Positions 1-8,613 are shown, numbered from the stretch's first letter. The stretch: 64,000 nt of DNA from an uncultured Muribaculaceae bacterium (GCA_910584525.1 CAJUAT010000003.1:27737-91736); one strand, 5' to 3'. The notes: a model not told the origin generated them from the sequence alone. A program made the numbers and translations.

Positions 1-825
1 GCCGGCGGTGGTCATACGGGCAAGCCAGTATACGGCAGCCTGAGGGTCAGAGCCGCGTACCGATTTTATGAAGGCGGATATTATGTCGTAATGCATCTCG
101 CCATTGCGGTCGTAGGCCAACGGATTCTGTTGAAGCCTGTCGGTCACGATGTCATCGTTGATTACCACCGTTTCGCCGTCGGGTGTTGACTGCTCTATGA
201 GATCGATGATGTTCAATAGTTTGCGGGCATCGCCACCGGAGAAAAGGAAGAGAGCCTGCTTCTGGCGGATGTCGAACTTACGTGCGACGAGAATCGGATC
301 TTTGGCCAAAGCACGGTCAAGAAGTTGCTGCAGGGCATTCTCGTCGAGGGATTTGAGAGTATATACTTGAGCGCGCGACAGAAGAGGACGTATCACCTCA
401 AACGATGGATTCTCCGTGGTGGCGCCTATAAGCGTGACAGTACCGTTCTCCACGGCGCCAAGTAGAGAATCCTGCTGCGACTTGTTGAAGCGGTGTATCT
501 CGTCGATGAAGAGGATAGGTCGTCCTTTCACGAACATGCTGTTGGCATCGGCGCGGCATCTGTCGAGAATCTCGCGGACATCCTTGACGCCGGAGGTCAC
601 AGCCGAGAGCGTATAGAAAGGCACGTCGGTCATGGCGGCCACTATACGGGCGAGCGTAGTCTTGCCCACCCCGGGAGGACCCCAGAGTATGAACGACGTG
701 ACCCGGCCAGAGTCGATCATCTGACGGATCACCCCGTTGGGTCCCACAAGATGTTCCTGACCGATATAATCGTCGAGAGAGGTAGGACGCAGGCGCTCTG
801 CTAACGGTATGTTGGCGCTATTCAT
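1..825 (-). CDS. rarA: Replication-associated recombination protein A (RarA/MgsA), C-terminus cut by window edge
   Basis: AAA+ ATPase related to clamp-loader subunits that acts at stalled replication forks. The visible 275 codons begin MNSANIPLAERLRPTSLDDY, the usual RarA opening. They contain Walker A GPPGVGKTT (about residue 49), Walker B LFIDEIHRFNKSQQD, the sensor-1 region IGATTENPSFE and sensor-2 SGGDARKLLN. The last visible part, HYDIISAFIKSVRGSDPQAA, begins the C-terminal tetramerisation region, so roughly 150 residues lie outside the window. The start is the ATG at 825-823, four bases after the stop of the upstream HAD gene, which implies co-transcription and perhaps translational coupling. 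Family identity is very secure; the in vivo role is from family knowledge. Confidence 0.96.
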   Translation of the reverse strand, partial: MNSANIPLAERLRPTSLDDYIGQEHLVGPNGVIRQMIDSGRVTSFILWGPPGVGKTTLARIVAAMTDVPFYTLSAVTSGVKDVREILDRCRADANSMFVKGRPILFIDEIHRFNKSQQDSLLGAVENGTVTLIGATTENPSFEVIRPLLSRAQVYTLKSLDENALQQLLDRALAKDPILVARKFDIRQKQALFLFSGGDARKLLNIIDLIEQSTPDGETVVINDDIVTDRLQQNPLAYDRNGEMHYDIISAFIKSVRGSDPQAAVYWLARMTTAG

Positions 826-829
826 ATAC

Positions 830-1492
830 TTATATCTCTCTTATCTCTAAAACGTTAATGAGGCGGTCAATGTTGAAGTCAAGGAGGGTATCCACCACCA
901 TGTCGGCATCATTCCGGAGGATATCGGCGTCAAGCGTACCGGCCACGGCCATCACAAAGGCGCCCGCGTTCTTACCGGCCAAGACTCCCTGTGCGGAGTC
1001 CTCGAACACCGCGCAGCGTGCCGCCGGTACACCCGCAAGCCTGGCGCCCAGAAGATAACCCTCCGGGTCAGGCTTCGATCGATGCACCATGTCGGCCGTC
1101 ACGATATGGGTGAAATATTCCTTGAGTTCGGGATGCTGTTGCCAGAGGTGCGACATCTTTTCATTGTTGCTGCTGGTGACCATCACGGCTGGAACATTGC
1201 GGTTGTGAAGACTCTGGAGCAACTCCGTCACTCCAGGCTTTATGTCGTAACGCATGGTACGTTCTGCCTCGTCAAGAGCAGCCACGATATCCTGATGATG
1301 CTCGGGAGGAAAATAACGCCCGAGAATCTCGTGGAGAGTGGTGCCTTTTATCACCAGAGCGAAATCCTTCACCCCGGTAGGATAAACCTGGTCAATATGA
1401 CTCCAGAAACGTGTATACTCCCTTTCGCTGTCAACGAGCACACCGTCAAGGTCAAACAATGCCGCTACATCGGCTTCTTCATATGATTGCAT
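830..1492 (-). CDS. HAD-superfamily hydrolase, beta-phosphoglucomutase-like
   Basis: 220-aa haloacid dehalogenase-like phosphatase or phosphomutase. Motif I is FDLDGVLVDSE near residue 13 (nucleophile and acid/base Asp), motif II VTSSNN, motif III lysine in RSKPDPEGYL, and motif IV VFEDSAQGVLAGKNAG. The helical cap between motif I and motif II is the C1 type found in beta-phosphoglucomutase and phosphoglycolate-phosphatase relatives. The substrate cannot be told from sequence. It lies directly upstream of rarA with four bases between them, so the two probably form one transcript although no functional link is obvious. Confidence 0.9.
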   Translation of the reverse strand: MQSYEEADVAALFDLDGVLVDSEREYTRFWSHIDQVYPTGVKDFALVIKGTTLHEILGRYFPPEHHQDIVAALDEAERTMRYDIKPGVTELLQSLHNRNVPAVMVTSSNNEKMSHLWQQHPELKEYFTHIVTADMVHRSKPDPEGYLLGARLAGVPAARCAVFEDSAQGVLAGKNAGAFVMAVAGTLDADILRNDADMVVDTLLDFNIDRLINVLEIREI

Positions 1493-1702
1493 ATATTATT
1501 AACGATGCCAGACCCGTTATAGTGAGCCTCTTTTTCCCATAAATCATGCTGCAGACAGGGTGTGGGAAATATTTTCCTAAAAAATGGGGGTAAAATTTGG
1601 AAATGTATCCTTAATGATATTAAATTCGCAGTGCCAAATCAAAGGGCACCTTTTGACGGTGGCATTTTCAGATTACGGTAAACGTTTTTTTGAAATCGAG
1701 AC

Positions 1703-2263
1703 ATGGTATATAGATTCAAATTGATAAGTGACGAGTCGAGCAGCTTCATGCGCGAGATAGAGGCTGATTCAGAGAATACGTTTCTGCAGCTGCGCAACTG
1801 CATTCTTGAAAGTGTAGATTATACCAAGGATGAGCTTGACTCCTTCTTTTTGTGCAACGACGATTGGGAGCTTGAGGAAGAGATAACCCTTGAGGATATG
1901 GGTAATTCGAGTTCCGACCGTGACCAGTGGCTGATGGAGAATACTCCATTGAACGAGCTTGTGGAAGATGAAGGCCAGAAGCTCACATTCGAGTTTGACT
2001 ATCTCAACGAGCGCAGTTTCTTCATGGAGCTTAAGGAAATCATACCTGGGCGCAGTCTTGTGGAGCCTGTATGTACGCTGATGAAAGGTAAGGCTCCCAA
2101 GCAGTTCAAAGAGTTTGACGAGACGGAACGACCCGTGGCCGGTGTCCGCACCGTGGGCGCCTCGGAGGTGGATGTCGACGGCATGGACCTCAATTCATTC
2201 GACAGTACCGACTTCGACAATGACGAACTGAGCTCCGGCTTCGACATCCTCGACATGAACTGA
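1703..2263 (+). CDS. pRiA4b ORF-3-like family protein
   Basis: 186-aa protein resembling the plasmid pRiA4b ORF-3 family (PF07929), which is common in Bacteroidetes as a single-copy gene of unknown function. The N-terminal half shows the family pattern: a YRFKLIS strand, a helix ending LRNCILESVDY, then the acidic FFLCNDDWELEEEITLED segment, and FDYLNERSFFMEL further on. The C-terminal 50 residues are acidic, rich in Asp and Ser, and probably disordered. The gene is monocistronic, followed after about 70 bp by a strong hairpin. No catalytic motif is visible and no function is proposed. Confidence 0.82.
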   Translation: MVYRFKLISDESSSFMREIEADSENTFLQLRNCILESVDYTKDELDSFFLCNDDWELEEEITLEDMGNSSSDRDQWLMENTPLNELVEDEGQKLTFEFDYLNERSFFMELKEIIPGRSLVEPVCTLMKGKAPKQFKEFDETERPVAGVRTVGASEVDVDGMDLNSFDSTDFDNDELSSGFDILDMN

Positions 2264-2331
2264 CCCCAGGCTTCTTCAATGCCGAACAGAGCCTCGGCTT
2301 ACCCGACAGTTTTAAGAATCATCATAACAAC

Positions 2332-2354
2332 AAAGCAGCCTCGAAGGCTGCTTT
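2332..2354. terminator. Perfect hairpin, probable bidirectional terminator
   Basis: A 10-bp perfect stem (AAAGCAGCCT / AGGCTGCTTT) with a 3-nt loop. It lies between two convergent genes and has A-rich and T-rich flanks on the two sides, so it could end transcription from both. Confidence 0.8.
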
Positions 2355-2384
2355 ATTGTTATCCAGTTAATCTTTGATCTTTTA

Positions 2385-2726
2385 TCACTTATCACTCCTG
2401 AATAGTTTTGCCAAAAATCCTTGCGAATCCGGCTTGAAATTCACATTGAGATTCGAATCGTGTTTGCTGAAGAAGAGGATATGGTCGTGGAAAACAAAAG
2501 CCACGTTCCTGTCGAATTCAAGTATGGCAGTAAGACCGCGGATTAAAAAACGTTTGAAGGGATTGCAGTCGTCAAGATCTTCCACCACAATCTCCATATC
2601 GTCGGCCACAAGATTATGATGAGGCTTCAGCAGATCGATGAAATATTGCAGATTAAGCTCCTCCCGATGTTTGGGCGGCTTGTTGTAGTTCTTATATATT
2701 TCCTTAATGACGCTTTCTGTAATCAT
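2385..2726 (-). CDS. Conserved-looking hypothetical protein, 113 aa
   Basis: Not recognised. A soluble protein with a charged N-terminal half (MITESVIKEIYKNYNKPP) and a C-terminal half of alternating strands (AILEFDRNVAFVFHDHILFF) that suggests a small alpha/beta fold. There is no signal peptide or membrane segment. It is bounded by the hairpin at 2332-2354 downstream and by about 175 bp of AT-rich DNA and the mmd-operon terminator on the other side, so it is its own unit. The reading frame is called real because codon composition is like that of the neighbours and no overlapping alternative is better. Confidence 0.7.
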   Translation of the reverse strand: MITESVIKEIYKNYNKPPKHREELNLQYFIDLLKPHHNLVADDMEIVVEDLDDCNPFKRFLIRGLTAILEFDRNVAFVFHDHILFFSKHDSNLNVNFKPDSQGFLAKLFRSDK

Positions 2727-2841
2727 GAGTCAGTTGACGCTGAGAGCGCTCTGATGATGCCCTCCATAAATATAAACATCGTGGGGATTGAGGAGGTTCA
2801 TATATAAATCGTTTAAACGACTTTCTGATTATGAATTAATA

Positions 2842-2876
2842 CGGCGGGGATATATTTCATCAATATATCCCCGCCG
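2842..2876 (-). terminator. Terminator hairpin of the methylmalonyl-CoA decarboxylase operon
   Basis: A 14-bp perfect stem (CGGCGGGGATATAT and its complement) with a 7-nt loop, 25 bp past the stop of the oadB-like gene. The T run on the minus strand is weak (TATTAATT), so it may act partly as a 3' stabiliser. Confidence 0.7.
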
Positions 2877-2900
2877 AGAATTGATATCGTAGGGATAGTG

Positions 2901-4088
2901 TCAGCCGAGGAAGCTGAGGAGCACACCGGCAGCCACGGCAGAACCGATCACGCCGGCCACGTTGGGACCCATGGCGTGCATGAGCAGATAGTTGCCGGGA
3001 TCGTATTCGAGACCGAGGTTGTTGGAGATTCTGGCGGCCATGGGCACAGCCGACACGCCGGCGTTGCCGATGAGCGGGTTGATTTTTTTATTGGGCTTGA
3101 GAATCAGGTTGAAGGCCTTCACGGCGAGAACGCCGGCGCACGACGCCATGATGAAGGCGCAGAAGCCGAGTCCGAAAATCAGAAGCGTGTCGACCGAAAG
3201 GAACTTGTCGCCCTGTGTGGAGGCACCCACCGTGAGACCCAGAAGAATGGTCACGATGTCGGTCATGGCGTTGCTGGCGGTCTTGGCAAGGCGCGAGGTC
3301 ACACCGCTTTCTCTCAGAAGGTTGCCGAAGAAAAGCATGCCGAGCAACGGAATGCCCGAGGGAACCACGAAGCAGGTGAGCAGCAGACCCACCACCGGGA
3401 ACACTATCTTCTCGTTCTGGCTCACCACTCGGGCCGGCTTCATCTTTATGGTGCGTTCCTTCTGATTGGTGAGCATCCTCATGATTGGAGGCTGGATGAG
3501 AGGAATGAGCGCCATGTATGAATAAGCCGAAACCGCCACTGCACCGAGGAGCGCCGGGTTGAGCTTGGAGGTGGTGAATATGGCCGTCGGGCCGTCGGCA
3601 CCGCCGATTATGGCCACGCAGCCTGCGCTCAGAGGATCAAAACCGCAGAGAAGCGCCAGCATATAGGCTCCGAAGATGCCGAACTGCGCCGCTCCGCCGA
3701 TAATCATGAGCTTGGGATTGGCAAGGAGCGCCGAGAAATCTGTCATCGCTCCGATGCCTAAGAATATCAATGGGGGATACCATCCCTTCTCCACACCATT
3801 ATAGAGGATGTTCAGCACCGAGCCTGGCTCGTAGATGCCTATCTCCATACCCGGCTGGAATGGGATGTTGCCTATCAGCATACCGAAGCCTATAGGCACC
3901 AGCAACAGGGGTTCGAAGTTTTTCTTTATGGCCAGCCATACGAAGAACATGCCGATACCGAGCATCACCAGATTGGTCCACGAGCAATTGTAGAAGCCCG
4001 TGAATTTCCAGAAGTCGGCAACGGTCTGTTGCATGAACTCGCCGAAAGAATATGAATCGAGTAACAACATAACCTTGCGACTATTCAA
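2901..4088 (-). CDS. Na+-translocating decarboxylase beta subunit (methylmalonyl-CoA / oxaloacetate decarboxylase type)
   Basis: 395-aa polytopic inner-membrane protein of the OadB/MmdB/GcdB family. It couples decarboxylation of carboxybiotin to export of Na+. The family signature IIGGADGPTAIFTTSKL holds the conserved Asp needed for Na+ binding and decarboxylation, and the chain ends in the typical MGPNVAGVIGSAVAAGVLL helix. About ten hydrophobic segments are visible and the length matches the family. Its start overlaps the end of the biotin-carrier gene by 8 bp. With mce and mmdA upstream the substrate is most likely (S)-methylmalonyl-CoA, so mmdB is the better name than oadB. It is the last gene of the operon. 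Confidence 0.95.
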   Translation of the reverse strand: MNSRKVMLLLDSYSFGEFMQQTVADFWKFTGFYNCSWTNLVMLGIGMFFVWLAIKKNFEPLLLVPIGFGMLIGNIPFQPGMEIGIYEPGSVLNILYNGVEKGWYPPLIFLGIGAMTDFSALLANPKLMIIGGAAQFGIFGAYMLALLCGFDPLSAGCVAIIGGADGPTAIFTTSKLNPALLGAVAVSAYSYMALIPLIQPPIMRMLTNQKERTIKMKPARVVSQNEKIVFPVVGLLLTCFVVPSGIPLLGMLFFGNLLRESGVTSRLAKTASNAMTDIVTILLGLTVGASTQGDKFLSVDTLLIFGLGFCAFIMASCAGVLAVKAFNLILKPNKKINPLIGNAGVSAVPMAARISNNLGLEYDPGNYLLMHAMGPNVAGVIGSAVAAGVLLSFLG

Positions 4089-4536
4089 GGATTATAATAT
4101 CGGCGCCTTCGAGGAGGGCATCGCCGGGAGCGGCGCATATCTTGGCCACCTTGCCGGCCTTGTCGGCACGGATGTCGTTTTCCATCTTCATGGCTTCAAG
4201 CACGGCCACCTTGTCGCCGACCTTCACCATGTCGCCAACGGCCACGTCGATGCTCATCACGGTGCCGGGCAGAGGGCATTTGATGGCGCCGGCCTGTCCG
4301 CCGGTGGCCACAGGTGCCGGTTTCGTAGCCGTCGCGGCCACCTTCTCTACTATCTTGTCGCCATGGTTGGTCTTGCCGCTCTGTGTCAGAGCCGGCTTCT
4401 GCTTCTGTTTGGCAGGACGGTCAAGCTCCACCTTGTAGGGTACGCCGTTTACTTCAACCGTGGCCTCATTGTCGACGATGTCGCCCACGCCTACGGTGAA
4501 TTTCAGACCATTGATCTTATATTTGTATTCTTTCAT
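4081..4536 (-). CDS. Biotin carboxyl carrier subunit of the Na+-pumping decarboxylase
   Basis: 151 aa. The C-terminal 70 residues are a biotinyl domain with the AMKMEN motif (biotinylated Lys about 117), preceded by CPLPGTVMSIDVAVGD. A Lys/Ala/Pro-rich flexible linker (about residues 41-85) precedes it, and the N-terminal 40 residues (KYKINGLKFTVGVGDI) form a small beta segment that usually anchors such carriers to the complex. It shuttles CO2 from the carboxyltransferase (mmdA product) to the membrane beta subunit. It overlaps the beta-subunit gene by 8 bp and follows the oadG-like gene by 23 bp. Confidence 0.95.
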   Translation of the reverse strand: MKEYKYKINGLKFTVGVGDIVDNEATVEVNGVPYKVELDRPAKQKQKPALTQSGKTNHGDKIVEKVAATATKPAPVATGGQAGAIKCPLPGTVMSIDVAVGDMVKVGDKVAVLEAMKMENDIRADKAGKVAKICAAPGDALLEGADIIILE

Positions 4537-4559
4537 TATTGTAATTATAAAGGAGGGGG

Positions 4560-5171
4560 TTATTTGAGTTTGCGGTGGTGAGCCTCGTTGCGGTTGTCGA
4601 GCTGGGGGATTACGCGGAGGTTGTAGATCTTGGAGTTCCAGGGGCTGTAGGCCTTTCTCATCCTGCGGATAGTGAGGATGGTGTCCTCCATGTCGTGACC
4701 CTGTCCCATGTGTTCGGCGAGAGCCATTGAGATGGCGGCAATAACCTCGCCGCTGTCGGATTCGTCATGATGGTCCTCGGCGGTATCGTCGGTCACGCCG
4801 TGAGCCTCGCGTTTCTTGCGGGAGTGTATGGCGGTGGTCACTTTGCCGAAGCCCAGGAAGAGAAGGCTCAGGATAATCAGCGCCGCCAGCACTATGCACA
4901 TCGCTATGATGGTGATGGCGCCCCCGTACTTGTCGTTTTCGGCAGCGTTCCGGGCTTTCTCGGCCTGTATGGCTTTGCGTGTCGACTCGCTTTCCTGGAC
5001 GGTGTTGACCTCAGTGGAATTGACCCATTCGCCTTCCACGTTGGTCTGCTCGCCCTGCCGCGACACCTCCGTATACTCGCTCTGCGGGGTGACGGTCACG
5101 GCCGCCGCCGCGCTCAACGGTAGACTCAGCGCTATGGCCAGTACAAGTCTGCTTACGGTTTTCTTTAACAT
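4560..5171 (-). CDS. OadG-family membrane subunit of the Na+-pumping decarboxylase
   Basis: 203 aa. It has a signal-like N-terminus (KKTVSRLVLAIALSLPLSAAAAV), a polar probably periplasmic stretch with QSEYTEVSRQGEQTNVEGEW, one strong transmembrane helix at about residues 81-110 (TIIAMCIVLAALIILSLLFLGFGKV region), and a cytoplasmic tail containing DTILTIRRMRKAYSPWNSKI, which ends like the MmdD/OadG subunits of Bacteroidetes. The family assembles and stabilises the alpha and beta subunits. It is longer than enterobacterial OadG (about 85 aa) because of the extra N-terminal periplasmic part. It lies between mmdA and the biotin carrier. Confidence 0.85.
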   Translation of the reverse strand: MLKKTVSRLVLAIALSLPLSAAAAVTVTPQSEYTEVSRQGEQTNVEGEWVNSTEVNTVQESESTRKAIQAEKARNAAENDKYGGAITIIAMCIVLAALIILSLLFLGFGKVTTAIHSRKKREAHGVTDDTAEDHHDESDSGEVIAAISMALAEHMGQGHDMEDTILTIRRMRKAYSPWNSKIYNLRVIPQLDNRNEAHHRKLK

Positions 5172-5193
5172 TTTATTTATCGCTTATAACACC

Positions 5194-5223
5194 CCGGGGA
5201 TACCTCTCGAAAGGTATCCCCGG
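5194..5223 (-). promoter_or_regulatory. Intercistronic hairpin between mmdA and the oadG-like gene
   Basis: A 12-bp perfect stem (CCGGGGATACCT / AGGTATCCCCGG) with a 6-nt loop in the 65-bp gap between two genes of the operon. There is no T run, so it is more likely an mRNA processing or stabilising element that sets subunit ratios than a terminator. Confidence 0.6.
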
Positions 5224-5236
5224 AGATCGGTTGGGA

Positions 5237-6790
5237 TTACAAGGGGATGTTGCCGTGTTTCTTGGCGGGGTTCGTCAGCTTCTTGGTAGCGAGCATGTTG
5301 AGAGCCTTGATAACGCGGAAACGGGTGTTGCGCGGTTCGATCACATCATCGATGTAGCCGTACTTGGCAGCCTGGTAAGGATTGGCGAAGAGGTCGCGGT
5401 ATTCTTCCTCCTTTGCTTTGATGAAAGCTGCGGGGTCGTCGGAAGCCTTTGCATCCTTGGCATAGAGCACTCCCACGGCACCCTCGGCGCCCATCACGGC
5501 GATTTCGGCGCTGGGCCATGCATAGTTCATGTCGCCGCGAAGCTGCTTGCAGCTCATCACGATGTGGGAGCCGCCATAGCTCTTGCGCAGCGTCACCGTA
5601 ACCTTGGGCACCGTTGCCTCGCCATAGGCGTAGAGCAGCTTGGCGCCGTGCAGGATCACGCCGTTGTATTCCTGGCCTGTGCCCGGCAGGAAGCCCGGCA
5701 CATCTACCAATGTTACCAACGGAATGTTGAAGGCGTCGCAGAAGCGTACGAAACGTGCACCCTTGCGGCTGGCGTTGCTGTCGAGCACGCCGGCAAGCAC
5801 CTTCGGCTGGTTGGCTACAACGCCTACGGCCTGGCCGTTGAAACGCGCGAAGCCTATGATGATGTTCTTGGCAAAGTCTTTCGACACCTCCAGGAACTCG
5901 CCGTTGTCGACGATGGCGCCGATCACCTCGTACATGTCGTAGCTGCGCTTCGGGTTGTCGGGGATGATGTCGTTGAGCTTGTCTTCCAGGCGGTCAATCG
6001 GGTCGGTGCACTCCACAAGGGGAGTCTCCTCCAGATTGTTCTGGGGCATGTAGCTGAGGAGCTGACGCACGAGTTCGAGAGTTTCCTCTTCGGTTTCAGC
6101 GGCGAAGTGTGTCACACCCGACTTTGTGGCGTGTACCGAAGCTCCGCCGAGAGCCTCCTGCGACACATCCTCGCCGGTAACGGTCTTGACCACCGACGGG
6201 CCTGTCAGGAACATGTAGCTCAGACCCTTGGTCATGATGGTGAAGTCGGTGAGGGCAGGGCTGTATACGGCACCGCCGGCGCACGGACCCATGATGGCAG
6301 AAATCTGCGGAATCACGCCCGACGCCATGATGTTGCGCTGGAATATCTCCGAATAGCCGGCCAGGGCGTTGATACCCTCCTGTATGCGGGCGCCGCCCGA
6401 GTCGTTGAGGCCGATTACGGGTGCTCCCATCTTCATGGCCATGTCCATCACCTTGCATATCTTCAGCGACATGGTCTCCGACAGAGAGCCGCCGAATACG
6501 GTGAAGTCCTGTGCGAACACGTATACCAGACGACCCATGATGGTACCGAAACCGGTCACCACGCCGTCACCCAGGATATGTTTCTTGTCCTGGCCGAAAT
6601 TGGTGCAGCGGTGTGTCACGAACATGTCGAGTTCCTCGAAGCTACCTTTGTCGAGGAGCATGTCGATGCGCTCGCGGGCCGTGTATTTGCCGCGGGCATG
6701 CTGTTTCTCTATGGCTTTCTCGCCGCCGCCGAGGCGTGTCTGAGCACGTTTCTCGATCAACTGGCCAATCTTCTCTTCCTGTTTGCTCAT
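5237..6790 (-). CDS. mmdA: Methylmalonyl-CoA decarboxylase carboxyltransferase (alpha) subunit
   Basis: 517-aa acyl-CoA carboxyltransferase of the MmdA/PccB family. It moves the carboxyl group of methylmalonyl-CoA to biotin. Visible family motifs include ARGKYTARERIDMLLDKGSFEE at the N-terminus, GGARIQEGINALAGY (acyl-CoA oxyanion-hole loop), GPCAGGAVYSPALTDF, and DVPGFLPGTGQEYNGVI in the second domain. The chain ends in RVIKALNMLATKKLTNPAKKHGNIPL, as in its relatives. The ATG at 6790 (MSKQEEKIGQLIEKR) is chosen because the 17 codons of a longer frame do not resemble the family. It is preceded by the epimerase gene, giving a complete succinyl/propionyl-CoA interconversion unit. Confidence 0.95.
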   Translation of the reverse strand: MSKQEEKIGQLIEKRAQTRLGGGEKAIEKQHARGKYTARERIDMLLDKGSFEELDMFVTHRCTNFGQDKKHILGDGVVTGFGTIMGRLVYVFAQDFTVFGGSLSETMSLKICKVMDMAMKMGAPVIGLNDSGGARIQEGINALAGYSEIFQRNIMASGVIPQISAIMGPCAGGAVYSPALTDFTIMTKGLSYMFLTGPSVVKTVTGEDVSQEALGGASVHATKSGVTHFAAETEEETLELVRQLLSYMPQNNLEETPLVECTDPIDRLEDKLNDIIPDNPKRSYDMYEVIGAIVDNGEFLEVSKDFAKNIIIGFARFNGQAVGVVANQPKVLAGVLDSNASRKGARFVRFCDAFNIPLVTLVDVPGFLPGTGQEYNGVILHGAKLLYAYGEATVPKVTVTLRKSYGGSHIVMSCKQLRGDMNYAWPSAEIAVMGAEGAVGVLYAKDAKASDDPAAFIKAKEEEYRDLFANPYQAAKYGYIDDVIEPRNTRFRVIKALNMLATKKLTNPAKKHGNIPL

Positions 6791-6858
6791 ATTGCTTGTT
6801 CTTAAAACCGCAAAAGGGGCGCCGCATATGTCATGCCGCACCCTCTTTCGGCTGGTTG

Positions 6859-7281
6859 TTATTTTTTAGCGGGGTCTTCACAGAGCTCTGTCAGCACGGC
6901 CTCGGTGCTCTTGGGGTGAAGGAAAGCTATCTGCAGACCGTCGGCACCCTTGCGCGGAGCCTTGTCGATCAGGCGCACACCCTTCTCCTCGCATTCCTTC
7001 AGGGCCTCTGCCACACCATCTTCCACGGCGAACGCCATGTGGTGCATCCCTCCGCGGCCACCGTTCTTCTCGATGAACTTCGCGATGGTGCTGTCGGGGC
7101 TCGTGGCCTCCAGTAGCTCTATCTTCGTGTCGCCTACCTTGAAGAAGGCTGTCGTCACTTTCTGGTCCTCCACTACTTCCTGCTTGTAGCATTTCAGACC
7201 GAGGATATCCTCATAATACTTGATAGCCTCTGCCAGATTCGGTACGGCTATGCCAATGTGCTCAATGTGTGAGATTTCCAT
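6859..7281 (-). CDS. mce: Methylmalonyl-CoA epimerase
   Basis: 140-aa VOC-superfamily enzyme interconverting (R)- and (S)-methylmalonyl-CoA. Two beta-alpha-beta-beta-beta modules are seen. The metal ligands sit in HIEHIGIAVPNL (His), in MHHMAFAVED (His) and in the C-terminal glutamate region (STEAVLTELCED). Length and motifs fit bacterial Mce closely. It is the first gene of the decarboxylase operon, about 85 nt downstream of a good promoter, and provides the epimer used by MmdA. Confidence 0.95.
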   Translation of the reverse strand: MEISHIEHIGIAVPNLAEAIKYYEDILGLKCYKQEVVEDQKVTTAFFKVGDTKIELLEATSPDSTIAKFIEKNGGRGGMHHMAFAVEDGVAEALKECEEKGVRLIDKAPRKGADGLQIAFLHPKSTEAVLTELCEDPAKK

Positions 7282-7365
7282 TGATTTCGTATTGTTTAGG
7301 GTTAGAGTTTATACATTGTTACCATAGGAAGGCAGTGTCAGTGAAACCGTCCTCCCTTTCGCTTG

Positions 7366-7395
7366 CAAAAATAATGAAAAAAGTTGATACGGCAA
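7366..7395 (-). promoter_or_regulatory. Bacteroidetes promoter for mce-mmdA operon
   Basis: On the minus strand a TTG (-33) and TATTTTTG (-7, matches TAnnTTTG) are separated by 19 nt, upstream of the mce start at 7281. This is the sigma-ABfr type promoter known from Bacteroides. Confidence 0.65.
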
Positions 7396-7413
7396 TGAAA
7401 CCCCGCATTTTTC

Positions 7414-7483
7414 GACAGTAGAACGAGAGAACGGGAGAGCCGAGTAGTTTTACCCGACACTCCTGTTCTCCCGTTCTCCCGTC
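7414..7483. repeat. Long imperfect palindrome of the GTTCTCCCGTC repeat family
   Basis: Two 33-nt arms (7414-7446 and 7451-7483) pair along most of their length. The right arm reads CTCCTGTTCTCCCGTTCTCC followed by CGTC. A third short copy (GTTCTCCCGTC) follows at about 7498. The same unit recurs at 10.8, 12.2, 14.0, 26.5, 27.9 and 32.6 kb. Here it lies in the divergent mce/lpxD intergenic region, so it cannot simply be a terminator. Confidence 0.75.
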
Positions 7484-7518
7484 AAAACAAAGAAGAAGTT
7501 CTCCCGTCGAACGACATT

Positions 7519-7550
7519 TTTGGGTATTTCAATATTTAGTGTTAATTTTG
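7519..7550 (+). promoter_or_regulatory. Bacteroidetes promoter for lpxD-lpxC/fabZ-lpxA
   Basis: TTTG at 7519-7522 and TAATTTTG at 7543-7550 are separated by 20 nt, about 57 nt upstream of the lpxD ATG. Both boxes match the Bacteroides -33/-7 consensus. Confidence 0.7.
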
Positions 7551-7606
7551 CCGTGTATATCAAGAGGGGTTTGTAGGGGTATTGTCCCCAGACAAAAGAA
7601 GACAAA

Positions 7607-8605
7607 ATGGAAATTACACCGCAGCTGATAGCGGCCATGACAGGTGGCCGGGTGGAAGGAGATGCCGACGTGCCGATTAAAGGTTTTGCCAAGATAGAGG
7701 AAGCCGGACCCGGCGACATCACTTTCATAGCCAATCCCAAATATGCCCATTATATCGGCAGCACAGAGGCGAGTGCCGTGCTGGTGGCCGACGATTTCGA
7801 CGCCACAGGCAGCAAGGCGGCAGCCATAATACGTGTCGCCGACCCGTATAAATCACTTGCCGACCTCCTCAACGCCTTCGAGGCCCGGAAGAAAGTGCCG
7901 CGGGGCATAGAGCAGCCATGCTTTGTGGCCGACGGCGTGGAAGTGCCTGATGATGCCTATATCGGAGCATTCGCCTATATAGGCTCAGGCGCCAAGCTCG
8001 GCAAGGGAGTTAGGATATATCCTCAGGCATACGTCGGGGAGGGGGTAGAGATAGGCGAGGGCACCGTGGTGCGCCCCGGAGTCCGCATTTATGAGGGATG
8101 TCGCATTGGCAGCAGATGTATTCTTCACAGCGGGTGCGTCATAGGAGCCGACGGCTTCGGCTTCGCCCCATGTGCCGACGGCAGCTACGAGAAGATTCCC
8201 CAGACGGGCATCGTGGAGATCGCCGACGAAGTGGAGATAGGAGCCAACACCTGTGTTGACCGGGCCACCTTCGGCGCCACGCGCATAGGACGCGGCACGA
8301 AGCTCGACAATCTCGTGCAGATTGCCCATAACGTGGAGTTGGGGGAGATGAACGTATTCGCCTCGCAGAGCGGCGTGGCCGGTTCCACAAAGATAGGCAG
8401 CCACAATATGGTGGGAGGTCAGGTGGGATTCGCCGGACACCTTCACATAGGCAGCCGCAACGGCTTCGGCGCACAGAGCGGTGTCCATAAGGATGTTGCC
8501 GACGACCGCCGGATTTTCGGCTATCCCGCCACCGACGCCCGTAAGTATATGAAGAATCAGGCCTATATAAACCGCCTTGAGGAACTTTTCAATAAAAACA
8601 GATAA
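7607..8605 (+). CDS. lpxD: UDP-3-O-(3-hydroxyacyl)glucosamine N-acyltransferase
   Basis: 332-aa enzyme for the third step of lipid A synthesis, adding the second hydroxyacyl chain to UDP-3-O-acyl-glucosamine. The N-terminal uridine-binding domain (about residues 1-100, with GDITFIANPKYA) is followed by a long left-handed beta helix of hexapeptide repeats (IGAFAYIGSGAKLGKGVRIYP onwards). The catalytic region holds VQIAHNVELG (active His) and MVGGQVGFAGHLHIG. The C-terminal helix YMKNQAYINRLEELF is typical. It is the first gene of a compact three-gene unit, with 8 bp to the next start. Confidence 0.97.
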   Translation: MEITPQLIAAMTGGRVEGDADVPIKGFAKIEEAGPGDITFIANPKYAHYIGSTEASAVLVADDFDATGSKAAAIIRVADPYKSLADLLNAFEARKKVPRGIEQPCFVADGVEVPDDAYIGAFAYIGSGAKLGKGVRIYPQAYVGEGVEIGEGTVVRPGVRIYEGCRIGSRCILHSGCVIGADGFGFAPCADGSYEKIPQTGIVEIADEVEIGANTCVDRATFGATRIGRGTKLDNLVQIAHNVELGEMNVFASQSGVAGSTKIGSHNMVGGQVGFAGHLHIGSRNGFGAQSGVHKDVADDRRIFGYPATDARKYMKNQAYINRLEELFNKNR

Positions 8606-8613
8606 CACGACAT

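Noticed and set aside
2898..3521. 207-codon plus-strand frame (His, Gly and Glu rich)
   Set aside because: Shadow of the oadB-like gene.
5231..6805. 524-codon open frame on the plus strand
   Set aside because: Antisense to mmdA, which has full family motifs; the antisense translation has His/Val-rich composition typical of a shadow frame in GC-rich coding DNA.
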